A DNA stretch of 30,413 bases from Rhodospirillaceae bacterium. Lineage in GTDB: Bacteria; Pseudomonadota; Alphaproteobacteria; UBA8366; GCA-2717185. The stretch is from NCBI GenBank assembly GCA_002717185.1, contig PBDC01000072.1, positions 1 through 30,413 of the forward strand, in the 5' to 3' direction. The translations under genes were made by a program, and so were the position numbers. This document shows positions 1 through 6,797 of the stretch, piece by piece. The notes beneath the pieces were generated by a model. That model worked only from the letters and a program-made list of their open reading frames with translations. It searched no databases and was not told where the DNA came from. Positions within the stretch are counted from its first letter, which is position 1. Each line of letters begins with the position of its first letter.

Positions 1-61
1 CCGGAGATACAATCAATCACAGATAAACCCGGAAGCACTTAAACTGAAGAATTTTCGTGAC

Positions 62-97
62 GCGCCTTTAGGCTCCAAATAATCGCATTTAAGGCGC
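62..97 (+). promoter_or_regulatory. Hairpin covering the ribosome site of a tiny ORF
   Basis: GCGCCTT at 62-68 is the exact reverse complement of AAGGCGC at 91-97. The right arm contains the only Shine-Dalgarno-like AAGG in front of the ATG at 99. If transcribed, the stem would hide that ribosome site, which is how translational leaders work. No known riboswitch class was recognised. A 7-bp match with a 22-nt loop can occur by chance, so this is tentative. Confidence 0.2.
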
Positions 98-98
98 C

Positions 99-194
99 AT
101 GAGTGAAACACAGATCAGTACTGCAAAAATTGCGCAACAACCGTTTCCTGAACGGTTTATACGATCGCTCTCGAACGCCTTAACCTTAATCTAA
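99..194 (+). CDS. Putative 31-residue peptide, unknown
   Basis: This short ORF begins with ATG, preceded by AAGG (91-94), and ends with TAA. The peptide begins MSETQISTAK and ends SNALTLI. I recognise no family. It contains an inverted repeat (139-157) inside its coding sequence and is followed 13 nt later by a second tiny ORF with a strong ribosome site. It could be a leader peptide, a small protein or chance. The support is only the start context and its neighbours. Confidence 0.2.
   Translation: MSETQISTAKIAQQPFPERFIRSLSNALTLI
139..157 (+). repeat. Perfect 7-bp inverted repeat
   Basis: AACCGTT at 139-145 pairs exactly with AACGGTT at 151-157 around a 5-nt loop. It could be an operator or an RNA hairpin. 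It is followed by TAT rather than a long T-run, so it is a weak terminator at best. Confidence 0.35.
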
Positions 195-207
195 ATTGGA
201 GATAGTC

Positions 208-267
208 ATGCCACGAGACGAAGAGCATCCACTTAATGGTCCGCACCCGACCGACGTAAGTGTCTAA
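208..267 (+). CDS. Putative 19-residue peptide, unknown
   Basis: ATG at 208 is preceded by TTGGAGATAGTC, giving GGAG at 198-201 with a 6-nt spacer, a very good Shine-Dalgarno site. The peptide reads MPRDEEHPLNGPHPTDVSV and stops with TAA. A terminator-like hairpin follows 27 nt after the stop. The peptide is rich in Pro, His and acidic residues and matches no precursor family I know (it is not PqqA-like or MftA-like). No maturation enzyme lies in the window. The strong ribosome site and following terminator make a small gene or leader peptide more likely than chance, but it remains unproven. Confidence 0.3.
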   Translation: MPRDEEHPLNGPHPTDVSV

Positions 268-293
268 AATGGTAACCGCCGGACCGCTTCACC

Positions 294-330
294 AAGCCGA
301 CGCCTTTAGTCGGAGGCGTCTGCTTATTTA
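294..330 (+). terminator. Probable intrinsic terminator
   Basis: AAGC (294-297) pairs with GCTT (322-325), and GACGCC (299-304) with GGCGTC (315-320), giving a 10-bp stem with one mismatch and a 10-nt loop. An alternative inner stem CCGAC/GTCGG (297-301/309-313) overlaps it. A TTATTTA stretch follows. It would end transcription of the two tiny ORFs or of a gene left of the window. Confidence 0.45.
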
Positions 331-749
331 ACCCTTGATATCAGCTCAATATACGATTTTACACACCGCGCTCATTTCACAGTGCGCTGCCGTCAGCCAA
401 TCTAGCTCAACGCCGTGCAAAGTAACTTGCAACCGTTCTCCTTATCGATTTTAAACATAGGTTTCCGTTGTTAGGTATGCACAACGGCCACAAATAGGGC
501 CCTTTTTCCATCTGATTGTACCCAACCTCAACATCAAGCAGACCTGCCACCATTAGACGTAAGAATTACACCAAACTGTTCGGTTCGTTGCTACTCAACA
601 CGCCTCCTGAAGTACCGTTATTGTCAAAATCCCCGATTGGCCCTCTTCTTCCTTTTGCGATAAAGGAGAAGACCTACCGAATTTCATTAATTTGGAGTAA
701 ATGTGCAATAACAGCGAGATTTAACGCCCAACAGCTAGAAATTAACGGA
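331..749. other. Gene-free stretch
   Basis: This stretch is more AT-rich than the neighbouring genes. An 81-codon open frame (516-761, +) has no family resemblance and overlaps the 3' end of the lyase gene on the other strand, so I do not call it. No clear terminator for the minus-strand lyase was found here. Confidence 0.4.
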
Positions 750-1712
750 TCAATGGACTGACGCGCGCAGTTTATCCAGGCTACCCCCCCGTTTTACCGA
801 GCCCGGCAGGTCATGGCCGACGATACGTTCCGCCATCTCAGCTACCTCAATGAGCCGTTCCAAATCAACGCCAGTCTCAATACCCATCTCGGCGCACATG
901 AAAACTATATCCTCGGTGCAAACATTGCCGGCAGCCGGTTTACCATGCGTACCAGCGAACGGGCACCCGCCGAGCCCCGCGACGGAGGAATCAAACAACT
1001 CAACACCCATCTCTAGGCCAGCATAGACATTGGCGATGCCCATGCCGCGGGTGTCATGCAGATGGAGCGCCACCTTCAGCTCTGGCCAGCGCTCGCGCAC
1101 CGCGCCCACGACCTGCTTTATCGACATCGGCGTGGCCCAACCCATGGTATCCGCCAGCGAAATTACCTTTATTGGCGACGCCGTCTGCTCGGCAATATCC
1201 AAGATCTCCTCAATCGTCTCGAGAACCCTCGAGATCTGGATTTCGCCTTCAAAATTGCAGCCGAATGCCGCCATTACGCCCCCACGATACATAGGGATTC
1301 CATGTTTCTTATAGGTTTCAATCTGGTTTATCTGAACCGTGCGATTCTGCACCTTGTCACGGTTAGTGTTACGGATCATGAACGCCTCGGAGGTAACGTT
1401 CGAAATCGATCCTTTTAGGGTCAAACCACTAGCGTCGAGCGCCCGCATCAGACCCTTCTCGTTTAGCCACAGGCCGGTGTATCGTACGCCGTCGCGCATT
1501 TTCACTCCAGACACGACCTCTTCCGCATCGGCCCAGCCAGGAACACGCTTTGGATTGACGAAAGATGCGATCTGGATCTCCTTTAAACCGGTTTCCGATA
1601 GCGCGTCGATAAACGCAATCTTATCGGCGGTCGAAATAGGCCCGGGTTCAATCTGAAACCCTTCGCGCGGCCCTTCCTCGTGGATCTCGATCGATTTTGG
1701 TAAATCGGACAT
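750..1712 (-). CDS. HMG-CoA lyase-like enzyme (DRE-TIM metallolyase)
   Basis: This 320-residue protein belongs to the hydroxymethylglutaryl-CoA lyase branch of the DRE-TIM family, which cleaves 3-hydroxy-3-methylglutaryl-CoA to acetyl-CoA and acetoacetate or splits related beta-hydroxyacyl-CoAs. Visible motifs are GPREGFQ (14-20, catalytic Arg16), the metal-binding HLHD (H217, H219) and the mobile-loop Cys250 in GLGGCPFAG. The usual family motif is GPRDG; here the metal-binding Asp is Glu17, so the substrate may not be HMG-CoA. ATG at 1712 has AGAGGTGA just upstream. It stands alone on the minus strand, with a 360-bp gap behind it. Family is confident; substrate is not. Alternative: a citramalyl-CoA-type or other 3-hydroxyacyl-CoA lyase. 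Confidence 0.85.
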   Translation of the reverse strand: MSDLPKSIEIHEEGPREGFQIEPGPISTADKIAFIDALSETGLKEIQIASFVNPKRVPGWADAEEVVSGVKMRDGVRYTGLWLNEKGLMRALDASGLTLKGSISNVTSEAFMIRNTNRDKVQNRTVQINQIETYKKHGIPMYRGGVMAAFGCNFEGEIQISRVLETIEEILDIAEQTASPIKVISLADTMGWATPMSIKQVVGAVRERWPELKVALHLHDTRGMGIANVYAGLEMGVELFDSSVAGLGGCPFAGTHGKPAAGNVCTEDIVFMCAEMGIETGVDLERLIEVAEMAERIVGHDLPGSVKRGGSLDKLRASVH

Positions 1713-2072
1713 ATCACCTCTCTAACCTTAGAAAATCATTTAAACTAACCTAATCTATTAGGCCCGCCTGTGCGAGTTTGGAGGGCCACCAGCGGGCCCA
1801 ATCGGGCGGACACGCCGTTTGGCGAGGCTGCACTCGATTACGCGACAAAATACCTAAGCATAGACTTCATTCATCTCAAGCGCAGCCCCAGACCCCAATT
1901 TTCGCGCCACACAGAGCATGTTTTCTGACAATATAACCAAAGCTTTGTGGTATTTTTTACCTACAATAATCGTGCCAGCCCCAATCGATTACCAACCAAG
2001 GTCCAATGCTATGCAAGATTCGTGTCAGAACGACAAAAACCTTTTGCAGGTTTATCTGTTCAGCGTCACCGT
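1713..2072. other. Intergenic region upstream of the lyase
   Basis: The 360-bp gap must carry the promoter of the lyase gene (minus strand) and the end of the hydrolase operon. I could not fix a promoter. An imperfect hairpin (ACCA/TGGT, 1936-1951) is followed by T-rich sequence on the plus strand, but no plus-strand gene lies before it. Confidence 0.35.
2037..2053 (-). terminator. Weak intrinsic terminator of the hydrolase operon
   Basis: AAACCT (2037-2042) and AGGTTT (2048-2053) form a perfect 6-bp stem with a 5-nt loop. Read on the minus strand, the stem runs straight into TTTTTG. It sits about 20 bp past the stop of the hydrolase gene, the expected place. Only two GC pairs per arm make it weak. 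Confidence 0.35.
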
Positions 2073-2918
2073 TTAAGGCTTAATCCAACGCCCCATCTCC
2101 ACGGCACTTAGAAAATCCTGGACGGAGCGATTAAACAATTCCGGTTCCTCCAGATTTACCAGATGCCCGCTCATTGGAAACATATGCAGGCCGGCGCTAG
2201 GTAAAACTCGTTTCAGAAACATGCTGCCTTCAAGGCAATTGCCATCTTGGTCACCGACGATGATCAAAGTTGGAACTGTCATGCTGAGCAATTCTTCCTC
2301 GATATCGTAGAAACTCGGCCGTTTCAAAGGCACTCCGCGCGCCGTGTAGGCGGACCCGACGGCGGAATGGGCGATCAACCGATCGCGGAATTCTGCCCAA
2401 CCACGGGGATCCTTGACTTTCATTGGGACGCGATTGGGCTTATCAGCTTGTTGTCGTGCCACCGGTTCCATGCCCTCTTCCAGCAAACGATCGGAGCGGG
2501 AGGAGAAGTCGTGCACGAACTCGGCGCGTTCTTCAGTCCCCTGCACACTGCCATGCCCACCTGCTGCGACGGTTAACGACAAGCATCGGGAAGGATGCCG
2601 CAGCCCCAACAGCACAGCGCTGTTAGCCCCGATGGAAAGGCCACAGATATGAGCTTTATCGATTTCCAGCGCGTTCATTAAACAGATCACATCGTCTAGC
2701 AAGATGTCCTGCGAATAGAGTGCCTCATCTTCGGGTATGTCAGAAGGAGGATAGCCGCGATAGGACGTTGTAATCGCCCGGTAACGGCGTCCAAAAAACC
2801 GCATTTGCGGTTCCCAGCTAGCATAGTCGCCAGCGAATTCATGCAAAAATATCAGCGGCGTCCCGGAACCTGCTTCCTCGTAATGCAGCCCGACACCATT
2901 TACATCAATTTTCGGCAT
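2073..2918 (-). CDS. Alpha/beta hydrolase
   Basis: The 281-residue protein has the alpha/beta-hydrolase fold pattern: oxyanion-hole HEFAG (26-30), nucleophile elbow GLSIG with Ser95, an acidic GDQDG segment (222-226) and catalytic His252 in SGHLVNLEEP. The triad looks complete, so an esterase, lactonase, C-C hydrolase or similar cytoplasmic hydrolase is expected; the substrate cannot be assigned. ATG at 2918 follows TTGGAAAA, a moderate ribosome site. It is the last gene after the DUF4392 gene, 34 bp downstream, so probably cotranscribed with it and with the broken Fe-S gene. Confidence 0.85.
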   Translation of the reverse strand: MPKIDVNGVGLHYEEAGSGTPLIFLHEFAGDYASWEPQMRFFGRRYRAITTSYRGYPPSDIPEDEALYSQDILLDDVICLMNALEIDKAHICGLSIGANSAVLLGLRHPSRCLSLTVAAGGHGSVQGTEERAEFVHDFSSRSDRLLEEGMEPVARQQADKPNRVPMKVKDPRGWAEFRDRLIAHSAVGSAYTARGVPLKRPSFYDIEEELLSMTVPTLIIVGDQDGNCLEGSMFLKRVLPSAGLHMFPMSGHLVNLEEPELFNRSVQDFLSAVEMGRWIKP

Positions 2919-2952
2919 TAAGTATTTTCCAATAGCAATTTAAAGAAGTTTC

Positions 2953-3954
2953 TTAAATCAATTTATAAGGCATGGTGCCGCCGGTTCGAATGGCCCGTTG
3001 TGCCGTGGTCTGCAGCAACTCCACCAATCCCATATGGGTGGTGAGCGGCAACCCGTCCGCTGTCGGCTCCAATCTCCCAGAGGTCCCGTCGACCAGACCG
3101 ACCTGCGGTGAAGCTTCAAGCATACGGCGTTCCAGATCTGGCGTGTGAATGAGATCCTCGTCCCCAACCATAACCGCCAGCGCCGCGGTAATTGCGTAAC
3201 AACCCCAATTGGAAACGCCAACAGGGAAGAGAACGTCAGTCGCTATTTGAGAGCACAGCACATCTCCGTGCGGAATATGCGCAGCCACCGCCTCTGGGAT
3301 TGCCCCCATGCCGATCTCGTTACCACCATCACCGATGCCAATAGTCGGAATACCGGCTTTAGCCGCTTCAAGGACTACATGATCGAGCCGCGCTCGGCCC
3401 GCGCTGTAATCCTCGCCTCGGGCGTTGCGGTAGGTGCCATCTTTGGTTAGGCCAGACCGTTCGACCGAAATCACCGCTTTCGGCTGAGTTTCCGCGACAA
3501 TTGCAACGGCGTGCGCGCGCGCCTCATCGTCGTCAATCTTACCACCTTCGACCACCGCGACACTGGTGTAGCGCGGCGTATCGACGGCGATGCGCGCCTG
3601 TTGCCGGGTGACTACATTTGGGCCCGCGACCCGTGTAATTGCAGCCATTTTATCGCAAATTGTCTCATCCACCAGAATAAGCGGAATAGCGTTAAAGCCA
3701 TGCGTAATCGCCCTCGCTAACGACGCCACGCCGACCGGCCCGTCGTTCTCCGCGATCGTCGATGACACGCTGGCCCGAGTAAGCGACCCAGTTATGATGA
3801 TAACAGTGTCACCCCGTTCCAAGGTGGACAGGGGCCTCGCCGCCGCAGCACAGATCGCCTCGTCAACCAGGGCGCGAGCGGGCTCAACCAACCCGCTCAT
3901 TCCGCGCTGGCCCATATCCAGACTGACAATCTGGTCGATTAGGTCGTAAATCAT
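2953..3954 (-). CDS. DUF4392 / D-glutamate cyclase-like protein (copy 1)
   Basis: The 333-residue protein matches the DUF4392 family, which is the C-terminal domain of the mammalian D-glutamate cyclase (D-glutamate to 5-oxo-D-proline). Conserved blocks are IITGSLTR (53-60), AENDGPVG (68-75), VERSG (164-168), GIGDGGNEIGMG (206-217) and SNWGCYAI (248-255). It carries only this domain, as most bacterial members do. The start overlaps the end of the upstream Fe-S gene by 4 bp, so translation was probably coupled. A second paralogue lies at 24682-25635 with the same blocks but otherwise quite different. Family is confident. The reaction in bacteria is inferred from the animal enzyme, and substrate could differ. 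Confidence 0.85.
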   Translation of the reverse strand: MIYDLIDQIVSLDMGQRGMSGLVEPARALVDEAICAAAARPLSTLERGDTVIIITGSLTRASVSSTIAENDGPVGVASLARAITHGFNAIPLILVDETICDKMAAITRVAGPNVVTRQQARIAVDTPRYTSVAVVEGGKIDDDEARAHAVAIVAETQPKAVISVERSGLTKDGTYRNARGEDYSAGRARLDHVVLEAAKAGIPTIGIGDGGNEIGMGAIPEAVAAHIPHGDVLCSQIATDVLFPVGVSNWGCYAITAALAVMVGDEDLIHTPDLERRMLEASPQVGLVDGTSGRLEPTADGLPLTTHMGLVELLQTTAQRAIRTGGTMPYKLI

Positions 3955-4288
3955 GCGAGCACCACGAGATAATCCTCATCTTTTTTACGGGTCAGACGCG
4001 CCAAATGCGGCATAAGCCGCGGGTTAATGCCGTCCTGGCACGCTTCGATACAATGACCACTGCCAAAACAAGCGTTTACCCAAGTTTCTGACGCCTCTGA
4101 ACCATCGCCTGATCGCAAGACGGCTAATACCCCTGCAGCGATGGCTTTACTGGTTGTGACGTTCAACCCGATCGCCCCTCCGGAATCGAACAAACCTATA
4201 CGCAGCGGCCACAACGAGTGCAGCGATCCAGAACATTGATCGCCCGCAACGCCAAGAATGCCTCGGTATCCAATGACTTCACTTTCAT
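3951..4288 (-). pseudogene. HdrC-type 4Fe-4S protein, broken by stop and frameshift
   Basis: An ATG at 4288 with GGAGGGTGGGA upstream opens a frame that reads LDRCTRCGRCV and then hits TAG at 4196-4198. Ignoring the stop, the next residues are VC, which completes a CxxCxxCxxxC iron-sulfur motif. Homologous sequence then continues in another frame as LFDSGGAIGLNV and on to ACFGSGHCIEACQDGINPR, the second cluster motif of HdrC-like electron carriers. So one nonsense change and one frameshift separate two halves of one small dicluster ferredoxin of about 112 residues. The downstream half is open from a TTG at 4214, but alone lacks the first cluster. No HdrB-like or flavoprotein partner is present in the window. 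A sequencing error could mimic this. Confidence 0.65.
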
Positions 4289-4667
4289 TCCCACCCTCCT
4301 TGCCACTACCAGCAGAATTTTGACTACACTATAACAATTCTTTCTATCGCACCGAAATGAGTGGATTGGTGTATTGCGGGGCAACATTCGAGCCTCGCGA
4401 AAGAAGGCAATAAGACATTCAGCGCCTTCCGCGACCGATTTACGACTTTATCAGCGATAAAATCGGCACCTCCTCAAAAGTTATGAAGCTTTAAAGTAGT
4501 TGGATTTCGATTTTATCGGGCATTGCGGCGAAACGCTCGCATCGTTCCGAAACTGCGTATATTAGAAGCTTTTCGTTTTCAGCCACCGCACGTGTAAATT
4601 GCACGAGAACCAATCGGCCCGGCAAGTCTATACTCCCGGCGATTTCTTCACGAACGAGGCACAAGGC
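4289..4667. other. Divergent promoter region with inverted repeats
   Basis: This gap separates the minus-strand Fe-S operon from the plus-strand carboxyltransferase operon and should carry both promoters. A nested stem lies at 4435-4466 (CCGAT/ATCGG outside, TTTATC/GATAAA inside, loop AGC). GATAAAATCG (4456-4465) can instead pair with CGATTTTATC at 4508-4517. A minus-strand TATAGT near 4326-4331 is a possible -10 for the Fe-S gene; no good -35 partner is visible. Confidence 0.35.
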
Positions 4668-6215
4668 ATGAGTTGGGAACGGGAAGTCGAGGATATTAAA
4701 GAAAAGCGCAAGCTCGCGTTGGAACAGGGTGGTGCTGCTGGCGTCGACCGGCAGCACAATGCGGGCCGAATGACGATCCGAGAGCGGATAGACGCGCTCC
4801 TCGATAACGACAGCTTCCACGAGATGGGAGCCGGCGCAGGCGCCACCGAACGAAACCCAGACGGCTCCATCGCATCATTATCGCCGGCTAACTTTGTACT
4901 CGGGTTTGGCGATATAAACGGCCGTCGAACTGTGGCCGGAGGGGAGGATTTTACCCTGCGCGGTGGTTCGCCCAACGAAGCCGGCCTGCGTAAAAGTATG
5001 TATGCCGAGGAATTGGCTTGCCAGTACCGCGTACCGTTGATCCGCTTGCACGAAGGTGGCGGCGGAAGCGTAACCGGCGCGGGTGGCAAGACAGTTGGCA
5101 CGCCACCCTATTCACCGCCCCGCTTCCAGTCCGTCGCTCGCGCCATGGCTACTGTGCCAGTAGCCACAGCCGCACTCGGACCAGTTGCAGGTCTACCAGC
5201 CTCGCGCCTTGTCGCCTCGCATTTCTCTGTCATGAGCCGCAAGACCGCGCAAGTGCTGATCGCCGGACCTGCCGTTGTCGAGCGTGCACTGCACGAGAAG
5301 AAAACCAAGGAGGAGCTTGGCGGTGCCAAGGTGCACACCCGCAACGGCGTTGTCGACAATATCGCCAAAGACGAAGAAGACGCCTTCACCCAAATCCGCC
5401 GCTTCCTCTCCTACATGCCACAAAGCGTGTTCGAACTGCCCGAACGCCACAATACAAAAGACGACCCGAACCGTGCCGACGAAGAATTGCTGTCCTTGAT
5501 CCCACGCGACCGACGGCAGATCTTCGACGTACGCAAGCTAGTCGATCTGATTTTCGACAAAGGTACCTTTTTCGAAATGGCGCGCGATTTCGGCCGTGGT
5601 CAGGTGATCGGGCTTGCCCGCATGCATGGACAGCCCGTCGGTGTCCTGACAAATGACGGCCGCTTCTACGCCGGCGCTATGACGGCCGCAGGAGCGCAGA
5701 AGGTTCGCCGCTTCGTCGAGATGTGCCAAACCTTCCACCTACCAGTGATCTCATTAGTCGACGAGCCAGGTTTTATGATCGGCAGCGAATCCGAAAAACT
5801 GGGTGCTATCCGTTATGGTACCGCCACGGTTATGACGGTCGCCAGTTGCGTCGTGCCCTGGGCTTCGGTGATCGTGAGAAAATCCTACGGCGTTGCGCAG
5901 GGTGCGCATTACGGGCCAGACGCCTATGTCTTGGCCTGGCCTTCGGCCGAAATGGGAGCGTTGCCAATTGAAGGTGGTGTCGCTGTGGCATTCCGGCGCG
6001 AACTCGCCGAAGCAGAAGATCCGGAAGCACGCCGATTGGAGTTGGAAGAACAACTGGCCGAGCGCACCCGACCAAACGCCCGTGCAGAATCCTTCTCGAT
6101 GCATGAATTGATCGACCCGCGTGAAACCCGCACGCGGCTATGCCAATGGATCGAATGGATCCAGCCGATACTGCCGAGTCTGGTCGGCCCGGTCAGCTTC
6201 CCCGTGCGGCCGTAA
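4668..6215 (+). CDS. Acyl-CoA carboxylase carboxyltransferase (beta) subunit
   Basis: The 515-residue protein is the carboxyltransferase subunit of a biotin-dependent acetyl-/propionyl-/methylcrotonyl-CoA carboxylase. It moves CO2 from biotin to an acyl-CoA. Both crotonase-like halves are visible: RMTIRERID near the N-terminus, the glycine loop GGGGSVTGAGGK, then DEPGFMIG and YGVAQGAHYGPD in the second half. Length agrees with the family (510-540). The frame is open further upstream to a TTG at 4599, but ATG 4668 gives the usual family start MSWEREVEDIKEKRK. It is the first gene of a plus-strand operon, with a DUF1330 gene 2 bp behind it. No biotin carboxylase or biotin carrier is nearby, so the partners must be encoded elsewhere. 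Exact substrate unknown. Confidence 0.9.
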   Translation: MSWEREVEDIKEKRKLALEQGGAAGVDRQHNAGRMTIRERIDALLDNDSFHEMGAGAGATERNPDGSIASLSPANFVLGFGDINGRRTVAGGEDFTLRGGSPNEAGLRKSMYAEELACQYRVPLIRLHEGGGGSVTGAGGKTVGTPPYSPPRFQSVARAMATVPVATAALGPVAGLPASRLVASHFSVMSRKTAQVLIAGPAVVERALHEKKTKEELGGAKVHTRNGVVDNIAKDEEDAFTQIRRFLSYMPQSVFELPERHNTKDDPNRADEELLSLIPRDRRQIFDVRKLVDLIFDKGTFFEMARDFGRGQVIGLARMHGQPVGVLTNDGRFYAGAMTAAGAQKVRRFVEMCQTFHLPVISLVDEPGFMIGSESEKLGAIRYGTATVMTVASCVVPWASVIVRKSYGVAQGAHYGPDAYVLAWPSAEMGALPIEGGVAVAFRRELAEAEDPEARRLELEEQLAERTRPNARAESFSMHELIDPRETRTRLCQWIEWIQPILPSLVGPVSFPVRP

Positions 6216-6217
6216 CC

Positions 6218-6619
6218 ATGTCCGAAGCCCCCTTCCGCAACCCAGTGGAGTTGGAGCGGATCAAGGCGATCGCAGGAACAGCCAAAGACGGTCCAATAGT
6301 CATGCTCAACCTCAACCTCTACAAGGATGTTGCCGGGTTCCCTGATGGCGCACGCTACCGACGCTATATGAGCGCACTAGACGCGTTGCTGCCCAAGGTC
6401 GGAGCCAAAATCCTGTGGCGCGCGCCAGCACTGGGCCAAGCCGCCGGGAACCAAGATATCGACGAGATTCTGGCAGTCTGGTATCCAAGCCACCAGGCTT
6501 TTCTCGACATGCCGCAGCAGCCAGGCGCAGACGCTAATTATCGGCTGCGCCAGGACTGCGTGGCCGAAGCCACCATCCACCGCTGTCCCGGAGACCGAGG
6601 CCTGTTGGACGGAGCCTGA
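6218..6619 (+). CDS. DUF1330 family protein
   Basis: The 133-residue protein shows the DUF1330 pattern of the dimeric alpha+beta barrel fold: PIVMLNLNLYKD near the N-terminus, RYRRYMSALD, GAKILWRAPALGQ, and EILAVWYPSHQAFLDM. It lacks catalytic motifs that would fix a reaction. The ATG at 6218 is 2 bp after the stop of the carboxyltransferase, so the two are translationally linked. An open frame reaches back to 6140, but that part overlaps the carboxyltransferase and is not homologous. Members often sit beside acyl-CoA and dehydrogenase genes; the role is unknown. Confidence 0.75.
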   Translation: MSEAPFRNPVELERIKAIAGTAKDGPIVMLNLNLYKDVAGFPDGARYRRYMSALDALLPKVGAKILWRAPALGQAAGNQDIDEILAVWYPSHQAFLDMPQQPGADANYRLRQDCVAEATIHRCPGDRGLLDGA

Positions 6620-6671
6620 ACCCATCGCGTACATTTATGGCAACCGCCATCCAAAAAAATACGGGGCCGCA

Positions 6672-6791
6672 ATGCCCAAGAAGATGCATCTGCTCGCCTT
6701 TCTAATGCACACGCCGATCAACCATATGACAATGAGCTGGGCCGACCCCGCCGACCAGCAGGCCACCAAGCTGGGCTCCATCAATCATTAG
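6672..6791 (+). pseudogene. N-terminal part of the LLM monooxygenase, cut off by TAG
   Basis: ATG at 6672 opens a frame that is in phase with the large ORF starting at 6798. It encodes MPKKMHLLAFLMHTPINHM and continues through SWADPADQQATKLGSINH to an in-frame TAG at 6789-6791. This is the family's usual N-terminus, including the first beta strand that shapes the flavin site. The stop falls where relatives normally have an aromatic residue before QDMARLFERG, so TGG to TAG is the simplest explanation. See the main gene for consequences. Confidence 0.6.
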
Positions 6792-6797
6792 CAAGAC

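Noticed and set aside
516..761. 81-codon open frame on the plus strand
   Set aside because: No family resemblance, no good ribosome site, and it overlaps the end of the lyase gene on the other strand.
5018..5656. 212-codon frame inside the carboxyltransferase gene
   Set aside because: Arginine-rich shadow of the real frame with no motifs.
4196..6791. Genome-wide TAG recoding (pyrrolysine or similar)
   Set aside because: Intact genes here, for example the one ending at 7979 and the cyclase gene at 15107, use TAG as a normal stop, and one damaged gene also has a frameshift.
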